Source of the DNA: Symbiodinium sp. CCMP2592
Taxonomy: Eukaryota > Sar > Dinophyceae > Suessiales > Symbiodiniaceae
Reading direction: 5' to 3'
Length of the DNA: 64,000 nucleotides
Assembly (NCBI GenBank): GCA_905221615.1
Contig: CAJNDT010000004.1
Span: 244,597 to 308,596 of the forward strand
Shown here: positions 33,461 to 46,300 of the stretch, piece by piece
Layout of the letters: each line of letters starts with the position of its first letter
How positions within the stretch are numbered: position 1 is the first letter of the stretch
Program-made: the position numbers and the translations under genes
The notes under the pieces: model-generated
The model's database searches: none
The model's input: only the letters and a program-made list of their open reading frames with translations
Told to the model about the DNA's origin: nothing

Positions 33461-35883
33461 TGTTTTTGGAGTTTCGGGTTGAGAACTGAAGGTTGTTTTG
33501 GACATCTTTGGATTTTGGCGCTCACGCTGCCTCCGGGCCGCTCGAGGTTGTGGGCTTAGTATGGGGGCCCAAACTTGCGACTGTGGCGCACCTGTACATT
33601 TGGGCCGGATCGGATTCAGAACGGAAGAGAAATCACACGCAGCGGCAGTTCTCAACTATTCTCGGGCACGTTCAGGGCTTCGGGGTGCAAGACTTCTGAG
33701 CGTGTCTCTGATCTTACGGTTTTTACTGCTCGAATGTCTCAACAAAGTTGACGGGTCCAAGCTTCAGTCTGGGGCTTATGATGTGGAGCTTCAGGCCTGC
33801 GGGGTGGTGAAGTCGGCGCTTTGCGACTTGAAACATCACGGTTTCTGAAACCAAACTGCCATCGGCCATCACTTCACGCTCGAGACATAAGAACATCAAA
33901 GTTTCAAGGAATGAGACGGACCGGCACAACTCGGGCGCATGCTGGACGACAGTTCGGTGTGCTTCCCAGCTTTGAAGCATTTTTCGCTTCACAAGCCTAG
34001 CACGGGAGAATACAAAGCGCAAGCGAGCGAACACGAATGTCTGCAAAGCGCGATTCTTGTTACGAAGGAACTCTCGAATGACTACAGCATCGATGAAGCA
34101 GGTTAGGGGCCCGAGGTGGCAAAGAGCCCGAACGGCAAACGAGAACATGAACAGCAAGAAAGCTCGGCCAATGAAAAGGGAGGCCAATGGCAAAAACAAC
34201 GTCCCTTCCGACAACGGTGAAAAATTCGAGGAGCCTCACACAACGCCATTCCTAAGCCGTAAAGCTCAAGGCACGTGGAAGTCCAGCGACGGGTAGCCAC
34301 TGACATCGTCGGCCGCTTCTCTGACCTGACGGTAAAGTAAGGAGCTCAAAGTGTTTAGGACTTTACCTTTCTCTTGCTACTGGACTCAAGACTCAAGTCT
34401 AGCCAGTCTACGGACTTTACCTTGAAACTCAAACCCAAAATCATACCCGATCTGGGATCCTTAAGGGGCCCCTTGCATGAGCGACCCTTCCCCATCTTCT
34501 ATACATTAAGGCTGAACCGTAGAGGACCAGGCACGCCTGTTGAGGCTTCTGCTCAAGCCTGCCTCTTTTCGGACCCCAACTATGCCTGTGGCAAAACCCA
34601 AGGCTCTGTTGAAGGATGTGCCGGACTCAGTACTTGGTTCAAGCTTCAGGATTTTGTGCTCTCGGCTGCTTCATGGATTTAAGAAGCAAAGGGCTGGGTG
34701 CAGTGGCCGTAAGACACTTCGGAACGACACTTCGGGCGAAGCGCCTGGCTGCTAATCCTCCTGGTGACTTTGGTACAAGACAAGGAGAGTCTGAAGGACT
34801 CATGTGGGCTTTGAGCCTTCAAGATGTACTCCTGCACCTTAAACCCTCAACGTTAAGCCTCGCGCCCACAACCCCAGTAGGACTGAAGCGCCGCTGAGTT
34901 TGCCCGCCGGGAATCCTCAACCCTTGGATAGGGACCTCCCAACCCTTCCTTCTTCCGCGGCCTGATGCGACACCCGCAGCCCTACGTGAACCCTATTCTG
35001 AAACACGTGCTGGCACAGAGTTGGTGCTTTGTGCTTCGGTCTGAACTGACGGAAGGCGGAGGGATTTTGGCATAGGGTGCAACTGAATTTTGGAGCTTGC
35101 CTGAAGTCTACTGATCGCAACAGAATTGCGGGTTGCAGCGGCGACAATTGTCAAAGCACGAAGAGCAAGAGCACCATCAAACATCAATGGGGACCCTCTG
35201 CATTTGAGCAGAGCTTCTCTGCCACTGCTGCCGCTCTTACTTCGTAAATAAGGCTTCAAGGCCAACAACCCCTACATCGCACCCTCAACGCCAACAACCC
35301 TGACTCTGAACCCCATCTTCAACCCAAACCGCCAACAGCAAAACACAAAGCTTAAACCCTCAACCCTCAATCGTGCAATCCCGTTACCTGAACTAAAGTT
35401 TACTTACATCGTAATGGAAATATCCTGACCTCAAAACACTACTTCTTAAACCACAATCCGTAAACATAAACCCTGAATTTGCAACCCTCAAGCGCGAACC
35501 CCAAATGTTAAAAAGCCTTTAACCTAAATCTTCCCCTCCTGCCCTTTTTTGCAGCAGGCCTTGCCCTAAAACCGAGGCCGTAAAACCCCCCATGTTCGAC
35601 GAGCGAGCACCTTGGATTCATCCACAGTGAGGAAGCCCAGATAAAGGAAGATCATCAGCAGGCTATCCTGGCAGGAAGGTCAACGCCATTTCGGTGGTGT
35701 TGGGTTTGCGATTCGTTTGCATTTTCTCCGCCATGCTGTACGAGGTGCCAGGAAGGGTTACATTTTTTCCACTGCATTGGGAATGACTTGCTCCAAAAGG
35801 AGCCTTGATAGGCACACAAACTGTCATTTTGGTTCTGGTTTTCGGGGATGTGGGTCTGGGGTGCAGGATTAGCGTTGTGTGTT
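33461..35883. other. No confident gene
   Basis: A 163-codon minus frame (33723-34214) is hydrophobic and motif-free. 35240-35560 is C/A-rich with AACCCTCAAC words. Confidence 0.45.
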
Positions 35884-35936
35884 GCTTACTTGCTTGCTTG
35901 TTTGTTTGTTTACTTGTTTGCTTCTTTGCTTGCTTA
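35884..35936. repeat. (CTTG/TTTG)n tetranucleotide tract
   Basis: About 13 imperfect four-base units of the GCTT/GTTT type. Confidence 0.9.
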
Positions 35937-37065
35937 GTATGGCAGGGACCCGGGTAACGGGAAGTGCTGCAGCAGTTGGCATATCACCGGAGACCACCAC
36001 GTGGAAACGAGTACTTTGGCCTTGCCCTCGGGTCTAGACCTTACGTAGTCCCTCCGCTTTTGCATGCCCCCGTTCGATGTCACATGGCAAGTCGTGACAG
36101 CATCGCAAGGGTTAAGTTTTGAGGGTGCAATCCGAGTCACAGCTAGGTAGGCTTTTGAGTCCTCCGCTTGGCGTGCACCGTCTCTCTCTGTCTCTCTTTT
36201 CTTTGGGCTCGCGCAATTGTGCGCCTTCTGCCCTCAGCCATCTATATACCTTTATCATCCTTTATCTCTCCTGTGTTTCTCAATCTCTCTCGCTCTGCAG
36301 AGAATATTCCCGAGTGGAGGATTGAAGGCCCTTGAAGGACGGGTTTCACCCAAACTCGAGGCCTGCACTTGAAGCCAAGAACTCTCAAACCAAGGCTCCC
36401 AAAATCACCCCAAAAAACACACCGGTGCCCTCCTTTCCGACTTCGCCATCGAGGGCAAATCGATTGAAGAACACCTTCACACACTCAAAGCCCTAAACCG
36501 CCTAGCTCGGGGCTTTCAGGTGAACTTGGAATGTGAGGATGTGCGAGCTTCCACATGGGTGCAGAATGGGGTCTTGGGTCTCTAGGTTTGGCTGAGGATG
36601 GCCGCGTGAAGTTACCACATCAAATACGAACAAGCCCTTCCAGCAATTCGCTTTGACCAGTTTGTCCTACTTTCTGCAGCAGCAGCAGCAGCATCAGAGC
36701 TCCTGGAAGCCCTGTGGCTGCGGGGAAGTTACTGCAAACTATCAGCTGTTGCTCCTGAACTAGAGGTAATCCGAAAGCACCAGTTTACCGAACAACAGCA
36801 CTGGGGGTTTGAAGCTTAACGGAGACATGAGAACCTGCGTAGAATCTCAGGACCTCATCGGCTCAGCCTCAAAACCGTCACCTACGCACCCTAAACTTCG
36901 TCTTCGCAGCGCGGGCGACCTTCATTCGGGGAAGGTCCATGTCCGTGCTGCTCTTGCCTGCAGATGGGTGCCAATCTTAGTTTCGGTAGTCGCACACGAT
37001 GAACAGACTTGGTTTTGTGATGAGCATCTGGTCATCATCACTGTTGCCTTCACCACCCAAACGAC
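35937..37065. other. No gene seen
   Basis: Short TC tract (36180-36200), C/A-rich stretch 36320-36500 and a short GCA run at 36677-36691. Confidence 0.5.
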
Positions 37066-37116
37066 CTGAGAAAGTGTCGCTGGAAAGCGCTCTCTCGCCG
37101 CCTGTGGGAACTCGCC
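37066..37116 (-). CDS. Candidate exon, likely same gene as 37745-37876
   Basis: The minus strand has GCTTTTTTTTCCGAAG, then 17 codons GEFPQAARERFPATLSQ, then GTCGTT. The acceptor is a good polypyrimidine tract. The exon is phase 0 at both ends, the same as the candidate upstream at 37745-37876, so the two would join in frame. No family recognised. Confidence 0.38.
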
Positions 37117-37744
37117 CTTCGGAAAAAAAAGCCCGCAGCCTCCCATCGAACCCCTGCTTGTGCCCTACCGTGTGAAGCTCAGCCTTTTGAACCCCAACTC
37201 CTACTATCAGCTAGCTTAGCCCAATCACGCTCGGAAGCACATCTTTTTGCATTTTCGCTGGTTGAAGAACTCCCAAGACTTGCATCCAAATTCGAACCTG
37301 ACCCTAGAACCACTGAAGCCCCAAACCCTCAAATTGCCTTTAACGGCTAAGCCGTTCTTGCACCTAAGAAAAGTCTGCAGACTCGTTGCCCATGTAGCGT
37401 CCCTCTGCCTAGCGCAGACGAGCTCCAAGTTGGGTGTGGTTTCGGGTGAACTTTAGGGGCGTCGGGTGGGGGTAGGTCTGGTGCGTTTTGGGGGGGGCTT
37501 TGAAGCTTTTGTGGTTCGGACCGCGCGCTCCTGCCACTTGGGCCGGAGCCTTTGCAGGACATGACATCATACGTGGGATGACAAATGGGGCGATGCTCCG
37601 ACGATTCTTAACTTCCTGTGAGGAGGAAAGCAATGCCAAATTCCAAGGCAGGTTTTGGAAGCCTCAACCGTCCCAAACCTCAGAGTCCGAAACCTGAATA
37701 CCCTGCAAACGAGAATAATTCAATACCACACCAAACCCAGGCAC
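37117..37744. other. Putative intron between two minus-strand exons
   Basis: C/A-rich and G/T-rich patches and overlapping short frames. It holds no call of its own. It would be a 628-base intron if the two exons belong together. Confidence 0.35.
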
Positions 37745-37876
37745 CCAAGATCCCGTCATCTTTGCCTTCAGCCTGTTGGCCAAAGAGGGTTCCGGGTTGG
37801 CCCTCGGACTTCTCGCCTCTGAGATGGACGCCAGCAGCTCGCCGTGGGGCTGCTCCAGCGGGGGCCCTAATGGCTC
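37745..37876 (-). CDS. Candidate 44-codon exon with strong acceptor
   Basis: The minus strand has GAATTTTCTCCAG, then EPLGPPLEQPHGELLASISE, ARSPRANPEPSLANRLKAKM, TGSW, then GTGCCT. By my count 34 of 44 third positions are G or C. Length is exactly 132 bases, phase 0. The composition is Pro/Glu/Ser-rich, perhaps a disordered linker. This is the most convincing exon outside the insertase gene. No family recognised. Confidence 0.52.
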
Positions 37877-38977
37877 CTGGAGAAAATTCAAAGCATTCCG
37901 GACTGCAAGCGTGAGTCTTCCAATTTCCCTATGGGCTGCAAACTCTGGGACGACGCATTGAACGCATTCAACAAACAGCTACACGAACGTGGGTTCGCTT
38001 CCTTGTCACAGAGTTGACTATGGAAACAGCCTATTTGTTTCGCTACCGGGCCAGCTTTGTCCCCAGTAAGCGATCAAGCGAGCTTGGCCAGTAAGCGAGT
38101 TTGTGAGTAAGACAAACGAGCAGGAGGACAAAAAATCAGGATTATAAAGGTAGGTAGAGAGTTTACAGTTGCATCTCGCGGTCCAGAACTTTCCCGATGC
38201 GAGGCAGCGCGAATGTCGGGCACATGATTCTGTTTATCGTAAACTCCAGTCGCCCGACACGGACGGGAACCCGATGTTCCCTTAAAACACACCAGGAAGC
38301 CAGCGTAACGGCTCAGTATCCTGAATGGCCTGAGTCCGAATCCATGAGCCTGAGATGGCCAAAAGGAATTACGAGGTTGGGGCAGGGCGATCAAGGTTAG
38401 AGGCAAGAGGAGAGACCACCACATGCACCATGTTGCTACTGCAACAGTTGTATGAAAACTCCATCCTTTGGACTTTGGGCATGTTTGCAGCGTTCACCTC
38501 GACCCTCAACACCATTGAACACACGGCTAACGCCTTTATCATGTCTCTGTTCTCCGACACTTTCTACAAGGTTTGATGGTTGCTAAATTCCCTGGTTCTC
38601 CCTCCACTCTTGCCGTGCCAGGAGACCCCTTCGCTTTTAGGGTTCTCGGCAGGGTTGTCATGGACAGGCCGGCCAATCTAACCCCCTCTCAGGCACCTCT
38701 TGCGGGACGACCGCAGTTTCTGATCGGCTCCGGAGCACATGAAGCTTCAAGCGCCGAAGCTCTCCAGCTCACAGCCGTACATGTTCACTGTCACCAGTAA
38801 ACACCACAAACACCCCCGCAGCTGAAGGCAAAGCCTGCGTCTAGCTATAAAGTACAATGCCCCAGCCCGACACACGCCACCCTATGCCCAAACCTCGCAC
38901 CCGAAGCCCTGAAAACTCTCGGACCCGGCAACTTGCAGCACTGGCCGTGGGCGTGGAGCCCATGGTGGCCTTGGGGG
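37877..38977. other. No gene seen
   Basis: Frames on both strands overlap (38074-38424, 38355-38576) with no motif. Confidence 0.5.
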
Positions 38978-38999
38978 TTTCAGCACACTCGGACTTGCT
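38978..38999 (+). repeat. Dispersed motif, copy 5 (short form)
   Basis: Reads TTTCAGCACACTCGGACTTG. TTCAGCACACTCGGACT is shared with the copy at 58881-58902 on the other strand. Confidence 0.65.
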
Positions 39000-39045
39000 T
39001 TGGGGGTTGTACTTCCTTGCACCGACACCGCCTGCAACCCCGAAG

Positions 39046-39159
39046 AAATCGCTGCCCAGGTTGCCGAGTTGGCGCCCCATGCACCCGTGCGCCCCTTGTG
39101 CGAGATGCTAAGCCGGAGCCTGCAGCACGAGGAGCAAAAGCGGGGCAGAATCCAATTTT
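39046..39159 (+). CDS. Candidate exon, hypothetical protein
   Basis: After GCAACCCCGAAG the plus strand reads EIAAQVAELAPHAPVRPLCE, MLSRSLQHEEQKRGRIQF, then GTAGTC. The frame is also open upstream (TDTACNPEE). Third positions are mostly G or C. The helix-like, charged composition is protein-like. No family recognised. The opposite strand is open too. Confidence 0.42.
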
Positions 39160-42100
39160 GTAGTCCAAGGCTCAGGACTCGGGGTGTCTTGACCCCCACA
39201 ACCCGACAACGAACGGGGGCCGAAGCCACTGAACCCAAAACTCGGCAACAGCCTCACAGCAACCGGCAACATTGCGTGCCCGAAGCCCGAAGAAGGTCAA
39301 GGCCCAAGTCAGAAAATCTGCTCGGGCGAATGGCCATGAGGGCATCATGAAGGCCATCTCAAGCTCAAGTGCAACCTCGGATCCTAAAAGTTCGTGACAT
39401 CAGCCAAAGGCCCTGGCCAACAACAAGTACCGCGGGTTTAAAACACCTGCCTCCAAAGTTTCAACACGAAAAGTTTCGAAGTACCAGCGTCATCCGCAAG
39501 TGCCGCTACAAGGGACTGCATGCTAGATCGTGCGACCCTCCACCGTCTTCTCACAAAGTGCACAGTCTCAGGCCCCAAAGATTGAATCCGCCACACAATG
39601 CCGAGATCCCAAACTTAAACTCTTCCTGAAGCTAGCCGCTTATCGAACCGGAGATTCCTCGCGCATGAAACAGACATCCACAATCCCACCTGTTCTTCCT
39701 CCGTGACGCTGCATCGTCAGTGCCCTGTTTCCGGGCTGTAGACTCCTTCATGCTTCAGGGTGTGGGGAGTTCGGGACGTTGGGATCTAGAGATACGCGGC
39801 CGTATGGCTTCTCGCTTTTTGTTGTCGGCGACAGGATCGCACATGGGACGTGGTTCAACTGTTTTCTGAGACATGCTGCTGGGCCTGTCATCTTTGTCTC
39901 GTCAGGTCTCGGATGTCGAAGATAAGGAGGAATGAACGGCTTCCCTTGTTTTGAAGTTGAGCGATGTTTTGACATACTAGGTTCCAGACGTCTGCTACAA
40001 GGATGCACTGAAATCACCGATCCTCACAAGTATGAGCAGGGGAAGTGGATAAAGTGTTACCTATTGGGTTGCTAGCAGCTTCGGTGAATGCTGAACGAAG
40101 CCCTCGGGTCGAGTATCTCCTGATGTGGGTTTAAACCGCAACCTTAGCATCGGAGCTTCCGCAGAGGATTTCGGCCTGACAGTAAAGTGCAAGTGCTTGG
40201 CATCAGCACTGAAACCCTAAAATCCAGAAGAAAAATGATCAAGCAAACAAGCTCATCGATTCGTCGGATCAGGCAAGGGGCAGTGCCTTTCCCACCAGGA
40301 ACGGAAGAAACACCCTAAACCTCTGAGCCCAAGAACTCCCGGAACTTCAAAACCTCGGCCCCAAAAACTCTGAAGCCCAAACCCCACAGCCTGGAACTTA
40401 ACGTGCAGGGGCCCACAGCTCCAGATCCGTTTCTTGTCCTGACCCCAAACCTTTTCGAATGCCCGAGCTTTCCTGCGAGGCCTCGCTCCCCAAGTGGTTC
40501 ATGGCAGGGGTCTCATCCTCACCGTCCTTGCTTTCTGCAACCCTCACCGCCGCACCGCTTTTCCGAAGAAGTTGCCGACACAGAAGGTGCCGTAAGCTAG
40601 GCTTCCCTGTAGAGCTAGCTCCTATCAGGCTCATCGTACGTGCCGCGAACTGGCCCGAAAATAGAACAGCTCCCATGCGAGCTCAAGGCGTTCCCCAAAA
40701 GGTGTGTAAACAGTAGTTCCGTTCAGAAGCTGCACAATCTATCCCAGTAATCATGCTTCGTGCCGTCGGAGCTAGTGGCGATGGAACTAAGATCATGGTA
40801 GTAGTTACCGGGGGTACCATCTGTATCATGGTCTCATTCATGTCATCGAGCTGACTGCCAGCCTGGCCCCTCGGAATACTATCTCCTGTGCGCTGCCTGT
40901 GCCGGAGCAAAAGTCCCAGCTCCTTGAACCAAATCCCGAAAACCTTAAACCTCTAGGGACCAGGTTCCTCACACATACACACGCACGCCCAAAAACAAGA
41001 GTGTGGCTTGCATTTATGGAAGAAGAAATTGCTGCAGATCTACCTTCTTTGCCCTGCATGCTGGACAGCATGAAAACTCTCTAGGTCATGAATGACAATT
41101 TGCATCAAATACAAGAACAGAAACCAATAACAAGAACTAAAGACGTGACTGCTGGTATGGGGATGATGCAGCCTTCTAAGCGAAACGAGAGGCTTGCGAA
41201 CTCCGGAGAGTCAGCGAAGGGGAGCCAAGCCCTGACAAGGCTCCGAGGCTGGAGGGCGGGGGGCCGCGCGTCGCGGACATGCACACTGAGACTTCGAGGA
41301 TCAGGGATGCGCTTTGGGCCCTCGGGGTTGAGACATTGGATTTTTTTTTGAACCCAGACTCTGCCTGAGACATTGGATTAAAGCGCCTACAGTAGGGCTC
41401 AGGGCCTAGGCTAGGTTGAGCCCATTTCAAGCCATAGCTGCGAGCGGTCTTGGCACGGCCGAAACAATTTAAAAGTGCGATAACCGACCACTGGCACTTC
41501 ATTTCAGCATCTGCGGCACCACCGACAATATCATCACCACAAAGAGGCCGAAGGAGGAGCACGAGCAAACGCGGTGCAGGAGGTACTTCTTGTAAATGCG
41601 TCAGTAAACTGAGATTAACTTGGGTCACCCACTGCGACCAGCTGGCAGGGCGTCAACAGCAACCCAAAAGAAACGATCACTCGAGTCAATGCCAGCACCC
41701 GCCAAGCACGAAAACTTTGAATCCGCCGCCAAGAAAGCCTCAGCATCTTGACCCTGAAACGCGCGCACGTTTCGCCAAAACAATTGCCCTGACCCTTCCC
41801 TGCACATCCGGCCCCGCAGAAATCCAAGGCCTACAAGAGACTAGAAGGCGCCTCCAAGCCACTTGGATCTGCTGAGAGTCTGCTCGCCTTTGCTCAGTGT
41901 GTCCTCGGCTTTGAAAGATTCTTTCTTGAGCACGACTCTCCTCAGCAGCTTTCAACCTTTCCAGTTTGGATGCTTGCACCTTTAGAGCCGTAGCCCCGAA
42001 ACCTGGACATGAAAACCCTTTTGAACCCAAGCTTGGCAAGTCTCTCAGGCATCCCATCATGAGCCGCTCAAAGTCAAAACCTTGAAACCCTCAAAACCCC

Positions 42101-42241
42101 GACAAAGCCCTTGAAAACCTTCCTTGATACGTCAAAACACCGCAAAAACGTGATTCAAAAACCAAAACGACTTCGGGAGCCAAAGCCAAGGACTCAGGCA
42201 AAGCCTCGAAGGAGGTTTTTCATGACAGGATTTGAAGTTTC
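39160..42241. other. No confident gene
   Basis: Near 40398-40716 three frames all look moderately coding, so none is called. 41176-41875 has long frames on both strands without motifs. Confidence 0.4.
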
Positions 42242-42272
42242 GACTCTCACGACTTGGAAAACCCAAGCGAGC
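42242..42272 (+). repeat. Dispersed motif, diverged copy
   Basis: Reads GACTCTCACGACTTGG, AAAACCCAAGCGAGC. It keeps spacing with the core but has several changes. Confidence 0.5.
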
Positions 42273-43385
42273 CGTCGCCAGAGCGATGATCGAGGTGTTA
42301 TGCACACGTCGGCAACTCGTGCTAACTCGTGCTGAGCAACCTTTCATACTGAATTCGATAATGACGTCACTCAATATCACCGAAGCTTTCTGGGCGTGGG
42401 TTTGGGGTTTGTTTTTCATTATTTGTTTTCAGGGTTTGGGGTTGGGGTTTACTTCTCGCTAAGACTTCCATGCTTCAAGGTTTTACGGCTTGTGTTTGGA
42501 TGTTGTTTCTTGCGCCCCCAGGGTTCGGATTTAGTGCTGAGGATTTCGTTTTTTGCATACGATGGTTCAAGCTTTGGGCCAGGCCGGCAGCGATGAAGTC
42601 CAAGCTCGGAAACTGCGCAGCCCCGACAAGCAACGACCGTGTTATCAAAGGCTTCGGGCTGGGGGTTCCAGGCCTGGGCTTGCCGTGATCAGGCATGATG
42701 TGCTATGCGGGGTGCAGCAAGTGCCCAGCACAAGGTGTGATAGTTACGCATTCTGAAAGACACAGTATTCCGGTGCCGTAGTTGTAAGTAGCCTAACACC
42801 AGTTCCATCAATCCCAACAAAACAACAAAACTCCAATCGTGCTGCTCTTCAAACCCTCCGAAAACTTTCAGGCTAGCGCCAAGTTGATTACTCTCACACC
42901 TGGTGAGGGCCACCCAGCTTGCAATCAACTCCCAAGTTCCCAAGCCCCCCGAGTAGCAACTGCTCTTGGCCGGATTTCCAAGGGAAAGTCACCGCCCCGG
43001 AGGTCGGCGAGGAAGAGAGCGGCGTAGGGCAGGGAGGCTTTCTTGTGAAAGCTCCGCCTTCGGTCTCATCGGGCTTCCGAGTTTGCTTGAAGCGTCCTAC
43101 AAGTCCTACGATAAAGGGTGCATGAGCATTATGAAAGGCTTCGCGCTCATGGAGCTTTCAAGGCTTCAGGGCTTGTGGTTTTGCGACAAAGGTCAGAGTT
43201 GTATTTGTGTCCTACTTCGCAAGGATGAGCGAGTTTAGGATTGGAGGTTTCGGATGTTGGGGAGAAGCGATTTCATAAACTTCCTCCGATGGCTGACAGG
43301 GTCATAGGGCTTGCGGAGTGTCAATGGGCCCTTTAACGGTTTGGCGGGCTCATGAGAAAGAGTCTAAAAGGCTGCGAGGTAATCT
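42273..43385. other. No gene seen
   Basis: G/T-rich near 42390-42540. Overlapping short frames only. A weak minus-strand exon-like bit, PSEEVYEIASP, follows CCCTGTCAG near 43275-43290, about 105 bases from the motif at 43386. Confidence 0.4.
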
Positions 43386-43432
43386 TACGCTCTCACACTC
43401 GGACTCCGCCAGGCGAGGTTCGCAGGTCGGCT
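43386..43432 (+). repeat. Dispersed motif, copy 6 (sense minus strand)
   Basis: Reads TACGCTCTCACACTCGGAC, TCCGCCAGGCGAGG, TTCGCAGG on the plus strand. Confidence 0.8.
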
Positions 43433-43496
43433 TGGTGAAACAAAAGAGTGCATACAACTGTTAAGACTGTTAGGATTACAAGGCTCCCAAGCTTGG

Positions 43497-43528
43497 ACTC
43501 TCGCCACTTGGACTGCGCAGGCAAGGCT
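43497..43528 (+). repeat. Dispersed motif, diverged copy with paired changes
   Basis: Reads ACTCTCGCCACTTGGACTGC, GCAGGCAAGGCT. CTCG...CGAG of the consensus is here CTTG...CAAG, so both sides of a possible four-base stem changed together. It lies about 110 bp from the copy at 43386. Confidence 0.5.
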
Positions 43529-44311
43529 GGTTTGGGTCTCGAATGTTTTGGATGCATCAGACCGATGGTGCAAGCGTTTGGGGAATCTTTGGACGTTGAA
43601 ACTCTCACTGAGCTGTGGGGCTTCACCCTGGGCTTGAATCCATCGGTTCAGAGGCCATGCCATCTTGAGCTGGATGAACACTGTCGTCCCCGTGCTACGG
43701 TGTGTGATGCGGAGTTCCAAAGACTTGAGGGGCAAGCGTGGGGCTGGCCGGGACCTTTCGCGCTGCGTTTTTTACCGCAGGTGTCGGGTCTACTTGCGGC
43801 TGGAGATCAGCACAGGAGGTAGGGCTGTCAATTTAGTCTCAGCTTTGGGCTGTTTCGGCTTTGCCTGAGCCCCCAAGCTACCACGTGGCAGTGCCCCATT
43901 GCTCTGCTGCCAGAGTCGCTTAAGGTCCTTGGCCACGCACAAAGCCGCCTCCGCTCGCTCTGAACGAGTTCAACCGAACCCCGGAAACCTAGGCGTCCCG
44001 AACGATCCCAAGAAGAGCACAGCAATGCAGGGAGATCCTGGAGTCCTGGAGGCTTCAAACACCCGCAAGCGCCCCTGAGACTTGCGGAAGGTGACTTCAG
44101 CCGAGCCGAAAACCGACCCTGAGCACCTGTGAGCCAAGCGAGCCCTGGCGCCGGGGCGACAGAGGCCAGCATTTGGGCGGCCTGGGCTGGATGCTCCCTT
44201 CACGGCTTCGGCTGATGTTGCAAAGTGCGTGTCGCGAGAGCGGTGCTACTGTTGCTTTGCCACAGCTACCACAAGTATCGCCACGAAGACGCAATTCTTG
44301 ACTTCCCTGAC
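43529..44311. other. No gene seen
   Basis: Frames on both strands (43448-43822, 43828-44339) without motifs. Confidence 0.45.
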
Positions 44312-44574
44312 CTTGCAACACAGCAAACCCGACCAACAATCTGCGCCTGCCCTCTTCTGAAGGCCTCGAAAACGCCGACCCCGTGAACTGTCGGGCGGCC
44401 TATGCAGCTGCGACAGCTCCTTCAGCGCCGACCGAGCCTTCGGCGACGGCGGGCCGGCGAGAAGAACTGGCCTGGAGAGGCGAAGGTCGAGAAAGCAGGC
44501 ACAGTTTATATCGATTCAGGCCAGGAGTCAGGCCTGGCGAGGACAATCAAACTACTGTGATCAAACTACTGTAG
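44312..44574 (+). CDS. Candidate C-terminal exon, Ala/Pro/Thr-rich
   Basis: The plus frame reads LPSSEGLENADPVNCRAAYA, AATAPSAPTEPSATAG, then a charged stretch RREELAWRGEGRE, and ends at TAG. Codon third positions are mostly G or C in the middle. A direct duplication of ATCAAACTACTGT (44546-44573) creates the end of the frame. No family recognised; the 5' border is uncertain. Confidence 0.36.
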
Positions 44575-46300
44575 AAGGAGCTACGCCTTCGGAAGGACCA
44601 TAAGCTTGCATAGCAGGAAAAGCTGTCTTCCGCTTGGCCCCGCAGGGACGTTCGCTCGCTCGCAAGTTAAACATCTTGGCACCTGCTTCGATTTCAAGCT
44701 TCCCCGCACCGCTCAATGCCTATTCTTGCTAGGGGTTTCAGTGCTCATACCTTCTGCCCCGGAGCCCAGTCCGCCCGGGGCGCCCAATCTGCCCGCATGT
44801 GAACTGCACATCTTCTGGCGAGCATTGCTTCGTCATGAATGCACCCTAAACCTCACCACCCGAAGCCGTCAAGCCCTGCAGAACAGGATCCCTCAACCCC
44901 TAACCTGGAACCTGCACACGTGAACCCTGAAGAGCAACAGTCTCAAGCCTTAAGGCGCTGAGATCTCTCAAAGCCCCTAAAACCTCAGCAGCCCAAAGGC
45001 CCAGCAGCACCCCCAGAAGCCCCACGCCGGGTTTCGCCACCCAACTTCACGCACGAAGCCCGAAAACTCCAACACCCCACTATCTCTTCAAATGGCCCTC
45101 TTAACCACAAAACCTAAACCCTTGAACCAAACCACTCAACTCAGTCTTAAACGGGTGAAACCCAAACTCCAAAATCTGGGCTTTGGAAGCTGGAGCTCGT
45201 TCATGCGCCAGGAACTGGCACACAGGAAAAGACAACTCCTCCAAACCCGACACCCCAAATTCCAAACCCTGCGCCCTAAACCCGTCACGACAAATCCAAC
45301 ACCCCCAAACCCTAAAACCCCTAACTCCAAATCCTAGTTAAGCCTCAACCTCAACACCCTAAACCCTAAAAGCCTGAGAACCCTCAAACCCAAGCAACCT
45401 GCTCGCGTCAGAGGTGGGGCTTTCGTCGGGCCAAGCCTATCCAGGTCCGAAGCTTTCCAGCTCGAGGGGATTATTAAAGATTAGTTCGTTGTAGGGCTTC
45501 TTCAGGCTCTAGTGCTTTCAGGTTTAGGGCTTTTGGGTGTTTCGCTCTTGACGGATGTGGATTATGGGAAAGTCGGCACGCTGGTTTTGGACGACTTCAA
45601 GATGCATTGTCTCTGAAACTAAGGTTTTGTGGTTGGGGGTTTGGGTTTCCATGTCAGCTCTGAGGTTCAGGTCTACAGTGTGGGCTGCATAGATTTGGAA
45701 GGGTGACGTTCGATTGAGTCTTTCGGTCTGGAGCACTTCAGCTTGCGGGGTTAAACGGTCGAAAAGCTCGCTTAGTCGTGCTGGCTCCGGGGTGAGGTTT
45801 CCCCCGCGGAGGTTTGTCTGCGACGTTTTAGGCCCCAAGAAGTCGGTGAGGACTACCGACCGGTCTGCACATATCTGCCCCGATTTCCTGGCTGATTCAG
45901 TTTGATTCATCTTGAAGCCTTAACCTCGAACCCCATAGCCAAGAATAAAGTCCAAACCTCAAGCCCAAAAGTCCAAAACACTGCCTGTCAAGCCCCTAGC
46001 CGGAGTGCTTTTGACTTTGGAATTCATGTTCACATCATGGACCGACATCTTCTTCTGACAGCTGGGGTCCCGAAGTTGAGCTGAAAGGCTTTGGGATCTG
46101 GCCGTGGCAGCTTGCGAAAGCCTTTACGTGCGGTTTGCAACCCCGTTACGTCTATCGCTGACGAAGCCCTCTAAGATGCAGAACCGGCCTGTGGTTGGCT
46201 GCCTTTGCTCCGGGACCGGGAGTCGCAGCTTTTGAGCTTCACCTCCCAGGCTTGATGACTTGATAGATGCTCCTAGGATTACCATGAATGTTGCTCTGGC
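44575..46300. other. No gene seen; strong composition switch
   Basis: 44820-45400 is C/A-rich with CCCTAAA words, including ACCCTAAACCCTAAA at about 45356. From 45480 to 45850 it is G/T-rich with GGTTTAGGG words. The switch is centred near 45440. Confidence 0.55.

Noticed and set aside
40398-40716. Candidate exon on either strand
   Set aside because: Three frames look equally protein-like, which shows composition alone cannot decide here.
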